From contig DATKWF010000022.1 in NCBI GenBank assembly GCA_035529715.1, positions 1-17,835 on the forward strand: a stretch of 17,835 bases of DNA, in the 5' to 3' direction. Below are positions 1 through 6,618 of this stretch, piece after piece. Source of the stretch: DATKWF01 sp035529715 (lineage in GTDB: Bacteria; Chloroflexota; Dehalococcoidia; Dehalococcoidales; RBG-16-60-22). Position numbers and translations under genes: made by a program. The notes under the pieces were generated by a model. It did no database searches. It saw only the letters and a program-made list of their open reading frames with translations, and was not told the DNA's origin. Position 1 is the stretch's first letter. Each line of letters starts with the position of its first letter.

Positions 1-204
1 GTTGAACGGCCTCACAAACTTACGCTGAATATCATCGGCCTTGGGGACAAAGAGCTAACCAACACTCTTGGATTCCCTGCAACCAGGCGTGAGACTTTAG
101 ATAAGCTTCAGATGAAGGTGATAGTTTTTCCCGACAGAGCCGAAGTTAAAGCAGTGTTCCCGATTGCTCCGATATACTTTGGTCAAAAGTGCACTTCCAC
201 TTAA
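1..204 (+). CDS. C-terminal fragment of an unidentified protein, possibly a site-specific recombinase tail
   Basis: An open frame enters from the left edge and ends at TAA 202-204, giving the last 67 residues of a plus-strand gene. The tail contains the stretches TRRETLDKLQMKVIVFPDR and VKAVFPIAPI. This pattern of an RR-containing helix, a beta strand and a short IP-type ending resembles the extreme C-terminus of large serine recombinases, but the catalytic domain is outside the window, so this is a weak family guess. It is the only plus-strand gene in the left 5.5 kb and is tail-to-tail with rpmF. If it is a recombinase it would mark the edge of a mobile element to the left; it could equally be an unrelated gene. 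Confidence 0.45.
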   Translation, partial: VERPHKLTLNIIGLGDKELTNTLGFPATRRETLDKLQMKVIVFPDRAEVKAVFPIAPIYFGQKCTST

Positions 205-271
205 GGAGAGGGGGATTAAGGGGGTGAGGTTAATAAACAATCTCCCATACCCTGTTACCACTCATGGCTCA
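205..271. other. Intergenic spacer between convergent genes, G-rich with a short inverted repeat
   Basis: This 67-base gap separates the plus-strand fragment from the 3' end of rpmF. It starts with G-runs (210-214 and 220-224), and CTTAA at 200-204 is mirrored by TTAAG at 216-220. Polypurine blocks of this kind occur in dispersed intergenic repeats, but only one copy is visible here and I cannot show that it is repeated. I see no convincing terminator hairpin with a T-run for either gene. Confidence 0.3.
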
Positions 272-472
272 TTAGCCGGACTTCTTTTTGGGTCCTTCAG
301 TCTCAATGATTTCCCGGCCAGCATAGGTGCCGCAGGTAGGGCAAACGTGGTGGGGCAGCTTGGGGTTGTGGCACTGAGGGCAGTCGACTATGCGGGGACT
401 GTTCATGCTATAGTTGCTACGCCTTTTGCCTTGGCGTGCCTTGGAACTTTTTCGCTTCGGTAAGGCTCCCAT
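272..472 (-). CDS. rpmF: 50S ribosomal protein L32
   Basis: This is a 66-residue zinc-ribbon ribosomal protein of the large subunit. It opens with MGALPKRKSSKARQGKRR, the basic N-terminal signature of L32 that contacts 23S rRNA. It carries two CxxC pairs, C31/C34 and C44/C47, so this is the zinc-binding form rather than the cysteine-free paralogue. The length is normal for the family. The ATG start is supported by the conserved N-terminus and by an AAAGGA-like ribosome binding site about 11 bases upstream. It lies 33 bases downstream of yceD, a gene pair conserved across many bacteria, and is probably co-transcribed from the yceD promoter. Confidence 0.95.
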   Translation of the reverse strand: MGALPKRKSSKARQGKRRSNYSMNSPRIVDCPQCHNPKLPHHVCPTCGTYAGREIIETEGPKKKSG

Positions 473-505
473 AATCTACTTATTCCTTTACGATTATTTA
501 CCAGA

Positions 506-1015
506 TTAAAGTAATTTACTCAGTTCAGACCAGCGAGAGTCAATATCCTGTTTAGGGCAACTGCAGGCTCCCTGGTTGAGATTGTGACCGTATTTCGGGC
601 ACAGTCCGGCGCAATCTTCACGGCAGAGCGGTTTCATCGGGACAGCCAGCAGCGTATATTGACGTATCGCCTCGGTTAAATCAATTACATGATGCTCGTC
701 AATGATAAAAGAGCTGGACTCATCAGGTGGAGGTAGTGGAGTCCCGCTGACCACGTCCACCGTAGAGATATATTCCTCTTCAATATTTAAAGTTGCGGGG
801 TAACTGAATGGACTCAAGCAGCGGCTGCAGGTAAGCCTGACCCTGGTGCGCAGTGAACCATTAACCAGGATGCCCCTGGGGGTGCGAAATAGTCTGACTT
901 TGCCCTGAACCAGCCCATCATTGCCGTCACCGGTAACATCAACTGTCTCGTTTACCTTATAGTTCCGTGCCGTACCGAAAGTTTCTTTAAGTAGCTGGGA
1001 TACATTTATCTGCAT
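506..1015 (-). CDS. yceD: YceD/DUF177 family protein, probable large-subunit rRNA accumulation factor
   Basis: The 169-residue protein has the two cysteine clusters of the DUF177 family: a central TCSRC (C63, C66) and a C-terminal block with C131, C135, C139, C151 and C153 around the GLCP and NLNQGACSC sequences. Family members are linked to 23S rRNA accumulation and are typically encoded immediately upstream of rpmF, as here. The usual CPxCGxNLN motif reads CPKYGHNLN, so one of the commonly paired cysteines is a tyrosine. The ATG start follows a strong purine-rich site (GGAGGGGAGGGG) 4 to 8 bases upstream. A promoter is visible at 1051-1080. Confidence 0.9.
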   Translation of the reverse strand: MQINVSQLLKETFGTARNYKVNETVDVTGDGNDGLVQGKVRLFRTPRGILVNGSLRTRVRLTCSRCLSPFSYPATLNIEEEYISTVDVVSGTPLPPPDESSSFIIDEHHVIDLTEAIRQYTLLAVPMKPLCREDCAGLCPKYGHNLNQGACSCPKQDIDSRWSELSKLL

Positions 1016-1050
1016 GGAACCCCCTCCCCTCCACCAGATACAACCTCTCT

Positions 1051-1080
1051 ATTATAAGCTGAACTATATATTAACCGCAA
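1051..1080 (-). promoter_or_regulatory. Predicted promoter of yceD-rpmF
   Basis: On the minus strand a perfect TATAAT (1051-1056) lies 18 bases downstream of TTGCGG (1075-1080), which matches only the first three positions of the -35 consensus. Transcription would start near 1044, leaving a leader of about 30 bases that contains the strong ribosome binding site. The good -10 box and its placement support it; the -35 box is weak. Confidence 0.5.
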
Positions 1081-1109
1081 GGTGGGGAGAAGTAAGATAG
1101 ATAAACGGC

Positions 1110-1745
1110 CTACGGGTTCCCTGTTTTTATTATAATTATGAGTCCATCATTCAGATAATTCAGATAATGTCTTTTTTCTTCCGTAAGCTGGTTTTTCTTT
1201 AGTATTACGTCCAAGCCGCCTTGCTCAATATAATCTTTAAAACATCTGAAATGATTCCTGCCAGCAATAAATTCTATGGCTTTAATTAAGTAGATAAACC
1301 TACTTTCAGGTAGAGGTGCCGAAAAATCAATGAAAATCAGGGCTCCATCTTTCTTTACCACTCTTTTCATTTCGGAAATTATTTTATCTCTCGCTGTCCT
1401 TTCTTTTTCATGTAAGGCGAAAGAGATAGAAGCACAATCAAAGAAGTTGTCTTTGAATGGTAAATTTTGAGCATCGGCCATTTGAAATGAGGCGTTGCTT
1501 GAATCCTGTTTTCTTTTATTCTTTCTAGCTAACTTAAGCATATTGGGATCAAGGTCAATTCCAGTAGCAAAGACTCCTTTTTGGGCATAATAAAACACCT
1601 GAGCACCTGTCCCGCAGCAGATATCAAGTACTCTGTCCCCGGCTTTCATTCCGGAAAATTCTGGAATATAAGTCCTGAGGTCTCGCAATAAAGGGTCGAC
1701 TATCGTTGAGTAGTTGAGAAAAAACATGGTCTTGAATTCTATCAC
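1110..1745 (-). CDS. Class I SAM-dependent methyltransferase, substrate unknown
   Basis: The 211-residue protein has a Rossmann-type methyltransferase core: motif I VLDICCGTG (about 39-47), the acidic ribose-binding position D64 in TGIDLDP, and the DAQNLPF segment (about 91-97) typical of Methyltransf_11/UbiE-like enzymes. Nothing identifies the methyl acceptor. The start is uncertain: GTG at 1745 and ATG at 1727 (MFFLNYS) are both possible and neither has a clear ribosome binding site. The gene is visibly AT-richer than its neighbours: 1141-1200 has 19 G/C in 60 bases, against 35 in 60 at 4501-4560 in the dehydrogenase gene. It lies 26 bases after the C_GCAxxG_C_C gene and may be the last gene of the etf operon, possibly a later addition. 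Confidence 0.85.
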   Translation of the reverse strand: MIEFKTMFFLNYSTIVDPLLRDLRTYIPEFSGMKAGDRVLDICCGTGAQVFYYAQKGVFATGIDLDPNMLKLARKNKRKQDSSNASFQMADAQNLPFKDNFFDCASISFALHEKERTARDKIISEMKRVVKKDGALIFIDFSAPLPESRFIYLIKAIEFIAGRNHFRCFKDYIEQGGLDVILKKNQLTEEKRHYLNYLNDGLIIIIKTGNP

Positions 1746-1771
1746 GTAGCACTTGTATCGGGCAAAGCAAG

Positions 1772-2209
1772 CTATTCAAATATCTGTTCAATAATTTCGG
1801 CGGCGTCACGGACAAACTTGGTGCAGAGAGTGTCACGCAGTTTCTTCTCCTTGATCATACCTGTCCCTTCCGGAGTGCTTAAATCATAGCCCAGTAATTC
1901 CCGGCATAGAATTGACCCGTTGCGGGACTTAAATTTGTCCACGAACTCGCGCACCAGGCTATTGGTTTTCTCTTTTGACTGCCTGTCTTCAGCTATTGAC
2001 CGGCTATGTTTGAGCCCGATGACCATGAAGGCACCGGTTACTACGCCGCAGGTTTCACCCATATGTCCCATGCCACCCCCGAAAGCCCCGGCAATCTTCA
2101 GGGCAGCTTCACGATTCAGCCCCAGTTGCGTGGCATAAGTGGAGAACACTGCCTGGGAACAGCTGAAACCATCTCCAAAGCAGGCAACCGCCAGCTCAAC
2201 TCTATTCAT
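1772..2209 (-). CDS. C_GCAxxG_C_C family cysteine-rich protein, probable redox role
   Basis: The 145-residue protein matches the C_GCAxxG_C_C family. It has F-G-x-G-F-x-C-S-Q-A-V near the N-terminus (C17), a glycine-rich FGGGMGHMGETCG segment (C54) followed by TGA, then C102 in the LCRELLGYDL stretch and C129 near the end. The spaced cysteines suggest metal or cluster binding or thiol redox chemistry, but the biochemical role of the family is poorly defined. It starts only 6 bases after the etfA stop codon, so it is almost certainly co-transcribed with etfBA and the acyl-CoA dehydrogenase, which suggests an electron-transfer or maturation role. GAAGGAG, inside the etfA 3' end, is a plausible but distant ribosome binding site. 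Confidence 0.88.
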   Translation of the reverse strand: MNRVELAVACFGDGFSCSQAVFSTYATQLGLNREAALKIAGAFGGGMGHMGETCGVVTGAFMVIGLKHSRSIAEDRQSKEKTNSLVREFVDKFKSRNGSILCRELLGYDLSTPEGTGMIKEKKLRDTLCTKFVRDAAEIIEQIFE

Positions 2210-2215
2210 AGTTGG

Positions 2216-3397
2216 TTATTTCTCCTTCAGCTTCTCAATCAGCATCGGCACCACCTGGAAAAGGTCGCCGACAATACCATAGGTGGCTATTTCAAAGATG
2301 GGGGCGTGGGGATCATTGTTGATGGCGATAATGGTTTCGGAAGTCTGCATACCGGCCATGTGTTGAACCGAACCGGAGACACCGCAGGCAACATATAGCT
2401 TGGGGCAAACCGTCTTGCCTGTCTGCCCCACCTGATGGGAATAGGGAATCCACCCCTCGTCCACCGGGGGACGTGACGAACCTACGGCGGCGCCCATAAC
2501 TGCCGCCAGTTCTTCTATCAGCTTGAAATTCTCGGGTTTGCCAAGCCCTCTCCCCCCGGAGACAATAATATCGGCATCTTCAATTTTAACCTTTTCGGTA
2601 AGGTCTTCAACGAAATTGAGCAGCTTGGTTCTTGAGGTGATGCGTTCACGAGCAAAATCCAGCTTTATTACCTGTCCTTTTCTACTCGTATCCGGTTCGT
2701 TCTTTTTAAAGACACGGGGACGTACAGTTGACATCTGGGGTCGTTTTGTCGGGCAGATAATGGTTGCCATGATATTGCCGCCAAAGGTAGGGCGGGTCTG
2801 CCGGAGCAGTCTATTCTCGGTATCAATATCAAGCCCGGTGCAGTCAGCGGTGAGTCCTGTACCCAGAATAGCCGACACCCGTGGAATAAAGGCACGCCCC
2901 AGCGAGGTCGCCCCGGCAAGAACAATTTCCGGCTTATACTGCTGGATCAGTTCGACAAGTTGCCGGGTATATGAATCCTCCTGATTATCCGCCAGTTCCG
3001 GACTATCTACCAGATATACTTTATCCGCACCGTAGGCAGCCAGCAGGTTGATTTCGGCAACATCATGCCCGAAACACACCGCACCTAGTTCAGTCTTGAG
3101 GGTGTCCGCCAGTTCTCTTCCCCTGGACAATAGCTCATAGGCAACGCCCTTTAATTTGCCGTTGCGCTGTTCAGCGAATACCCAGACTCCGCGGTAACTT
3201 TCGTCGGCTGCCTCAGCTTCAGGAACGGTCTCAATGGTTATTGCTTCAAAGGCACAGGCTTCCTGGCAGGCACCGCAAAGCGTACAGCCTTCTTTTAACT
3301 GGACTTTATCATCCACCACTTCCAGCAGGCCGAAAGGACAGGCTGGTACACATTCACCACAGCCAGAACACTTGTCAAGGTCAATTTGGATTCCCAT
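2216..3397 (-). CDS. etfA: Electron transfer flavoprotein alpha subunit with N-terminal 2x[4Fe-4S] ferredoxin domain
   Basis: The 393-residue protein is EtfA with an added ferredoxin module. Residues 1-56 hold two cluster motifs, C10-C13-C16-C20-P and C38-C41-C44-C48. Then follow the EtfA N-terminal domain (about 68-255) and the FAD-binding C-terminal domain with VSGGRGLG (about 278), SSRPPVDEGW (about 306), GQTGKTV (about 323) and the GVSGSVQHMAGM signature (about 338-349). It forms a heterodimer with EtfB and passes electrons between flavin dehydrogenases and an acceptor. Ferredoxin-fused EtfA is known from anaerobes, for example CarE of the caffeyl-CoA reductase complex, where bifurcation occurs. 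Whether this Etf bifurcates is inferred. It begins 13 bases after etfB. Confidence 0.94.
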   Translation of the reverse strand: MGIQIDLDKCSGCGECVPACPFGLLEVVDDKVQLKEGCTLCGACQEACAFEAITIETVPEAEAADESYRGVWVFAEQRNGKLKGVAYELLSRGRELADTLKTELGAVCFGHDVAEINLLAAYGADKVYLVDSPELADNQEDSYTRQLVELIQQYKPEIVLAGATSLGRAFIPRVSAILGTGLTADCTGLDIDTENRLLRQTRPTFGGNIMATIICPTKRPQMSTVRPRVFKKNEPDTSRKGQVIKLDFARERITSRTKLLNFVEDLTEKVKIEDADIIVSGGRGLGKPENFKLIEELAAVMGAAVGSSRPPVDEGWIPYSHQVGQTGKTVCPKLYVACGVSGSVQHMAGMQTSETIIAINNDPHAPIFEIATYGIVGDLFQVVPMLIEKLKEK

Positions 3398-3410
3398 ACT
3401 TGCTCCGATT

Positions 3411-4196
3411 CTAGACTAAGCCAGCATCCCTCAGCTTGCCAATAAGGCACTCTGTCTGGCTTTTTAAGTCTCCCTGGAATATCTCACTGCGGTGGACTCT
3501 CTGGGGAAAGAATACTTTGATTACCTTGGTGGCAGAGCCAGCCAGGCCGACTCTGCCCGGGTCAGCGTCGATTTCTTTTACTGCCCAGGCCGGGATAACC
3601 GCGCTCTTTGACTTCATAATGCCGCGGAGTGAAGGAAGACGCGGCACGTTAATCGCTTTCACCACCGTAATTACTGCCGGCAGGGGGCTCTCGATAACTT
3701 CGTACCCCTCCTCAACCATCCGTTGCACCCGCATTGACCTGTCAGCTATTTCCTCTATTTTGCTGACATAGGCGATGAACGGAATCTCCAGCATCTCTGC
3801 CAGTTCCGGTCCCACCTGCCCGGTATCCCCGTCCAGTGTTTGCCGCCCGCAGATTATAATGTCATATTGTCCCAGTTTATTGATTGCCCTGGACAGGGTG
3901 TAGGCGGTAGCCCAGGTATCAGCCCCGGCAAAGGCAGGGTCACTCAGTAAAATAGCTTCATCTGCCCCTCGTGAAATGGCTTCCTTCAGCGCTTCTTCTG
4001 CCTGTGGTGGCCCCATGCTGATAGCGGTAACCCTGCCCCCATGTTGTTCCTTCAGGCGGACTCCCTCCTCCAGGGCGTAGGTGTCAAACGGGTTGATAAT
4101 ATTCTCAATTCCCTGTCTGATGAGAGTATTGGTCTGGGGGTCTATCTTAACCTCGGTGGTACCGGGGACCTGCTTCAGGCAAACGACGATATTCAT
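3411..4196 (-). CDS. etfB: Electron transfer flavoprotein beta subunit
   Basis: The 261-residue EtfB opens with the typical MNIVVCLKQVPGTTEVKID and carries NPFDTYALEEG (35-45), GRQTLDGDTGQVGPE (117-131) and the beta-subunit signature around VKAINVPRLPSLRGIMKSK (179-197). The DGDT loop is typical of Etf proteins from anaerobes, many of which bifurcate electrons using a second FAD in this subunit; classical respiratory Etf has a different loop here. The length is normal. Its ATG overlaps the TGA of the acyl-CoA dehydrogenase gene (ATGA, 4193-4196), indicating translational coupling, and etfA follows 13 bases later. Confidence 0.95.
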   Translation of the reverse strand: MNIVVCLKQVPGTTEVKIDPQTNTLIRQGIENIINPFDTYALEEGVRLKEQHGGRVTAISMGPPQAEEALKEAISRGADEAILLSDPAFAGADTWATAYTLSRAINKLGQYDIIICGRQTLDGDTGQVGPELAEMLEIPFIAYVSKIEEIADRSMRVQRMVEEGYEVIESPLPAVITVVKAINVPRLPSLRGIMKSKSAVIPAWAVKEIDADPGRVGLAGSATKVIKVFFPQRVHRSEIFQGDLKSQTECLIGKLRDAGLV

Positions 4197-5350
4197 TCTG
4201 TTCTTGCCCTTCTCTTCCTGAGCTCAATGGCAATGGCGTTTCTGAGGACCTCATTGGCGCCTTCATATATCTGGGTGATTTTGGCGTCGCGCATCATCTT
4301 CTCAAGAGGGTAATCCCTCATGTAGCCGGCACCACCACAAATCTGCACGGCGTCGGTGGTAACTTTCATGGCAATGTCTGAGGCAAAGACCTTGGCCATG
4401 GCTGATTCCTCAGAAAATTTCTTTACTCCGCTGTCAACTGTTCTGGCGGCAGCATAGACCAGTGCTCTGGCAGCTTCCACCTGAATAGCCATATCCGCCA
4501 GGATATTCTGGACTACCGGGAGCGAAATCAGAGGCTGCCCGAACTGGATACGCTGGCGAGTGTAATCCACGGCAGCTTCCAGAGCGCCCTGAGCCACTCC
4601 CATCGCCTGAGCCCCTATTCCCGGGCGCGATTTGTCAAAGAGCTTCATCGTCAGGATAAACCCGGCGCCCTCTTTGCCGATTAAATTCTCTTCAGGAACC
4701 AGGCAGTCCCGAAAGATTAGTTCTCTGGTTGCCGAAGCCCGGATACCCATCTTCTTTTCTTTCTTGCCAAAAGAAAAGCCCGGCGTATCTTTTTCCACCA
4801 GCAAAGCGCTGGCACCGCGAGCACCTTTAGTCTTATCAGTCAGGGCAATAACGGTGTATATTTCAGCCTCACCACCGTTGGTGATGAATTGTTTGGTACC
4901 GTTAAGCATGTAGCCGCCATCAACTTTTTCGGCAGTTGTCCTTATGGCGCTGGCATCACTGCCCGCCGTTGGTTCAGTCAGTGCAAAAGCGGCCAGCTTC
5001 CTGCCACTGGCAATATCAGGGAGATACTTCTGCTTCTGTGCTTCAGTCCCGTATTCCGTCAGGGTAAAGCAGCCCAGGGCAGTAGCCGCATAGCTGACGG
5101 CAACCGCACTGCAAACCCGGCTCAGCTCTTCTACGACCAGGCACAGTTCAAAACAGCCGCCGCCCAATCCCTCGTATTCTTCCGGGATAAAGACACGGAA
5201 CATGTCGGCATCAGCCAGGTCCTTTATTATTGCCCAGGGAAACTCCTCTTTCTCGTCAAGTTCCGCCCGGACGGGCAGAATTCTTTCCTCGGCAATCCTT
5301 CTGGCCAGGCTCTTGATTGTCTTCTGCTCTTCAGTTAAGAAATACTCCAA
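4193..5350 (-). CDS. Acyl-CoA dehydrogenase
   Basis: The 385-residue protein is a full-length FAD acyl-CoA dehydrogenase of about the usual family size. It has the substrate/FAD segment LTEPTAGSDASAIRT, the FITNGG loop, and the C-terminal ICGGAGYMRDYPLEKMMRDA block followed by QIYEGANEVLR. E363 in YEG is at the position of the catalytic base of medium- and short-chain enzymes. The reaction is alpha,beta-dehydrogenation of an acyl-CoA, or the reverse if the adjacent Etf drives it. Chain length cannot be read from sequence. Translation most likely starts at TTG 5348-5350, with AAGGGGG seven bases upstream; no better ATG is present. It is the first gene of the operon and overlaps etfB by 4 bp. 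Confidence 0.94.
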   Translation of the reverse strand: MEYFLTEEQKTIKSLARRIAEERILPVRAELDEKEEFPWAIIKDLADADMFRVFIPEEYEGLGGGCFELCLVVEELSRVCSAVAVSYAATALGCFTLTEYGTEAQKQKYLPDIASGRKLAAFALTEPTAGSDASAIRTTAEKVDGGYMLNGTKQFITNGGEAEIYTVIALTDKTKGARGASALLVEKDTPGFSFGKKEKKMGIRASATRELIFRDCLVPEENLIGKEGAGFILTMKLFDKSRPGIGAQAMGVAQGALEAAVDYTRQRIQFGQPLISLPVVQNILADMAIQVEAARALVYAAARTVDSGVKKFSEESAMAKVFASDIAMKVTTDAVQICGGAGYMRDYPLEKMMRDAKITQIYEGANEVLRNAIAIELRKRRARTE

Positions 5351-5429
5351 AGGAATGCCCCCTTTTCGTATCAGGTGATTTCCAGTTAGAACGTTTTAGA
5401 AGTTGATTTACTTATCACCAAAGACAAGT

Positions 5430-5460
5430 ATTATAAGCAGAGACACACACTCACTGTCAA
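5430..5460 (-). promoter_or_regulatory. Predicted promoter of the acyl-CoA dehydrogenase/etf operon
   Basis: On the minus strand TTGACA (5455-5460) and TATAAT (5430-5435) both match the consensus perfectly, with a 19-base spacer that is slightly long. Shifting the -10 by one base would give 18. Transcription would start near 5423, leaving a leader of about 70 bases before the TTG start codon. It is back-to-back with the promoter at 5482-5510; the two -35 boxes are 21 bases apart. Confidence 0.65.
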
Positions 5461-5481
5461 GATAGCGGCAAGTAAAGTAAC

Positions 5482-5510
5482 TTGACATGACCTATCACCG
5501 TGCTTATACT
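5482..5510 (+). promoter_or_regulatory. Predicted promoter of the stand-alone AsnC ligand-domain gene
   Basis: TTGACA (5482-5487), an ideal 17-base spacer and TATACT (5505-5510) form a near-consensus housekeeping promoter. Transcription would start near 5517, about 30 bases before the TTG start codon at 5547. The spacer includes CCTATCACC (5491-5499), which resembles CTTATCACC at 5411-5419 just downstream of the divergent promoter. Confidence 0.7.
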
Positions 5511-5546
5511 ACAAATTGTTGAACGCGACGGAAGGGGGTGAAATCA

Positions 5547-5777
5547 TTGGCAGCCAAAGCTTTTGTGCTAATTGAAACAGCGGTGGGTAGAAGTAAAGAG
5601 GTCGTTATTACTCTAAAGAAGCTAGAAGGGGTGAGCTCAGTTGATACGGTAACCGGACCCTATGATATTATTGCTACCATACAGGGCGAAACTCTGAATG
5701 ACATCGGCGACCTGGTTACTGGCAAAATCCATCCTATTGCTGGTATTTCCCGAACGGTGACCTGCCTGGCAATATAG
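5547..5777 (+). CDS. Stand-alone Lrp/AsnC ligand-binding (RAM) domain protein
   Basis: The 76-residue protein consists only of the ligand-binding domain of Lrp/AsnC regulators. It has the beta-alpha-beta-beta-alpha-beta pattern, LEGVSSVDTVTGPYDIIA across the middle, and GISRTVTCLAI at the end; there is no helix-turn-helix. Such proteins bind amino acids or similar small molecules as oligomers, and may modulate full-length Lrp regulators or enzymes. I place the start at TTG 5547 because GAAGGGGG lies at the right distance upstream and the resulting MAAKAFVLIET is a typical family N-terminus; an in-frame GTG at 5538 would bury the ribosome binding site. It is divergent from the acyl-CoA dehydrogenase operon and ends 1 base from the ispH stop codon. 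Confidence 0.88.
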   Translation: MAAKAFVLIETAVGRSKEVVITLKKLEGVSSVDTVTGPYDIIATIQGETLNDIGDLVTGKIHPIAGISRTVTCLAI

Positions 5778-5793
5778 GCTACTCTTCTAGCCT
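5776..5793. other. Short hairpin at the convergent gene ends
   Basis: AGGCTA (5776-5781) pairs with TAGCCT (5788-5793) around a 6-base loop. The structure overlaps the ispH stop codon and the last bases of the AsnC-domain gene stop. It may weakly slow transcription from both sides, but it lacks a T-run in either direction, so calling it a terminator would be speculative. Confidence 0.3.
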
Positions 5794-6618
5794 CATCAAT
5801 ACTTCATCCACGGTTTCCTCAGCAGTGGAAGCACCCGCAGTTATGCCTACGTGGTTTTTACCTTGAAGCCAGGAAGGCTGAATTTCATCTGCTGTTTCAA
5901 TGTGATAGGTTTCAGTAACTGCGGCGCACAATTCAGCCAGGTGTCTGGTATTAGCACTGTTTAGCCCACCGATAACCAACATTAAGTCAACTCTGCCTGC
6001 CAGCTTGAGGGCGGCTGTCTGCCGTTCTCTGATGTCGTGACATATAGTATCAATAATCCGCAGCTCGGAGTCCCGGGTAAATGCAGAATCAATAAACTTT
6101 TTTACAAATTTGTTAAAGTGGGCTGGTATCTGGGTTGTCTGGGATAGAATTCCCCAGCGCCGCAGTAGATGTTCAAGTGAGCCTACAAAATTCTCGTCTA
6201 AGGTAGCTATTCCTTTGCCCTTGGTCCAGCCGAGAATACCCTTGACCTCAGGGTGGTCAGCGTCGCCATAAATAACCACAAAGAAGCCGGAATCAGCCAG
6301 TCTTCTGGCAACAATCTGGGCACGCAGAACGAAAGGACAGGTGGTGCTGATGACGTCAATATGCCGGGCTCGGAGCTCTTCCTCCAGTTGCGGACTTACC
6401 CCGTGAGAGCTGGTGGCTACAGTATCTCCCCGGATATCATCTATATTTTTGACCACCTTAATCCCAATCTTGGCCAGTCTCTGCAGCACCTGTCGGTTAT
6501 GCACTACTTCCCCCAGTGTTTCCACCCCGCCTCTCTCACGGGCAATCTTCTCCAAGGTATTGATGGCTCGCCTGACCCCGAAGCAAAATCCTGTTTTATC
6601 CGCTTTTTCGACTTTCAT
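5779..6618 (-). CDS. ispH: 4-hydroxy-3-methylbut-2-enyl diphosphate reductase
   Basis: IspH carries out the last step of the non-mevalonate (MEP) isoprenoid pathway, reducing HMBPP to IPP and DMAPP with an iron-sulfur cluster. The 279-residue protein has the three cluster cysteines C12 (GFCFGV), C94 (TCPFV) and C193 (TICHD). It also has the diphosphate- and substrate-binding histidines H40 (VVHN), H72 (SHGV) and H122 (DHPEV), with E124 the probable proton-relay glutamate, plus the SQTT, NSANT and GITAGAST motifs. SSN-type E. coli residues appear here as SAN, a tolerated change. The length is normal for a single-domain IspH. Its ATG overlaps the plsC stop codon by 4 bp, so the two are translationally coupled. 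Confidence 0.95.
   Translation of the reverse strand: MKVEKADKTGFCFGVRRAINTLEKIARERGGVETLGEVVHNRQVLQRLAKIGIKVVKNIDDIRGDTVATSSHGVSPQLEEELRARHIDVISTTCPFVLRAQIVARRLADSGFFVVIYGDADHPEVKGILGWTKGKGIATLDENFVGSLEHLLRRWGILSQTTQIPAHFNKFVKKFIDSAFTRDSELRIIDTICHDIRERQTAALKLAGRVDLMLVIGGLNSANTRHLAELCAAVTETYHIETADEIQPSWLQGKNHVGITAGASTAEETVDEVLMRLEE

Noticed and set aside
164..463. A 99-codon plus-strand frame covering rpmF
   Set aside because: It is antisense to the well-supported L32 gene, has no recognisable domain, and starts inside the upstream fragment.
1624..1836. Minus-strand 70-codon frame across the methyltransferase/C_GCAxxG_C_C junction
   Set aside because: It overlaps two supported genes in another frame and has no motif or ribosome binding site.
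5538..5546. GTG 5538 as start of the AsnC-domain gene
   Set aside because: The GTG is part of the ribosome binding site for TTG 5547, which gives the typical MAAKAFVLIET start.
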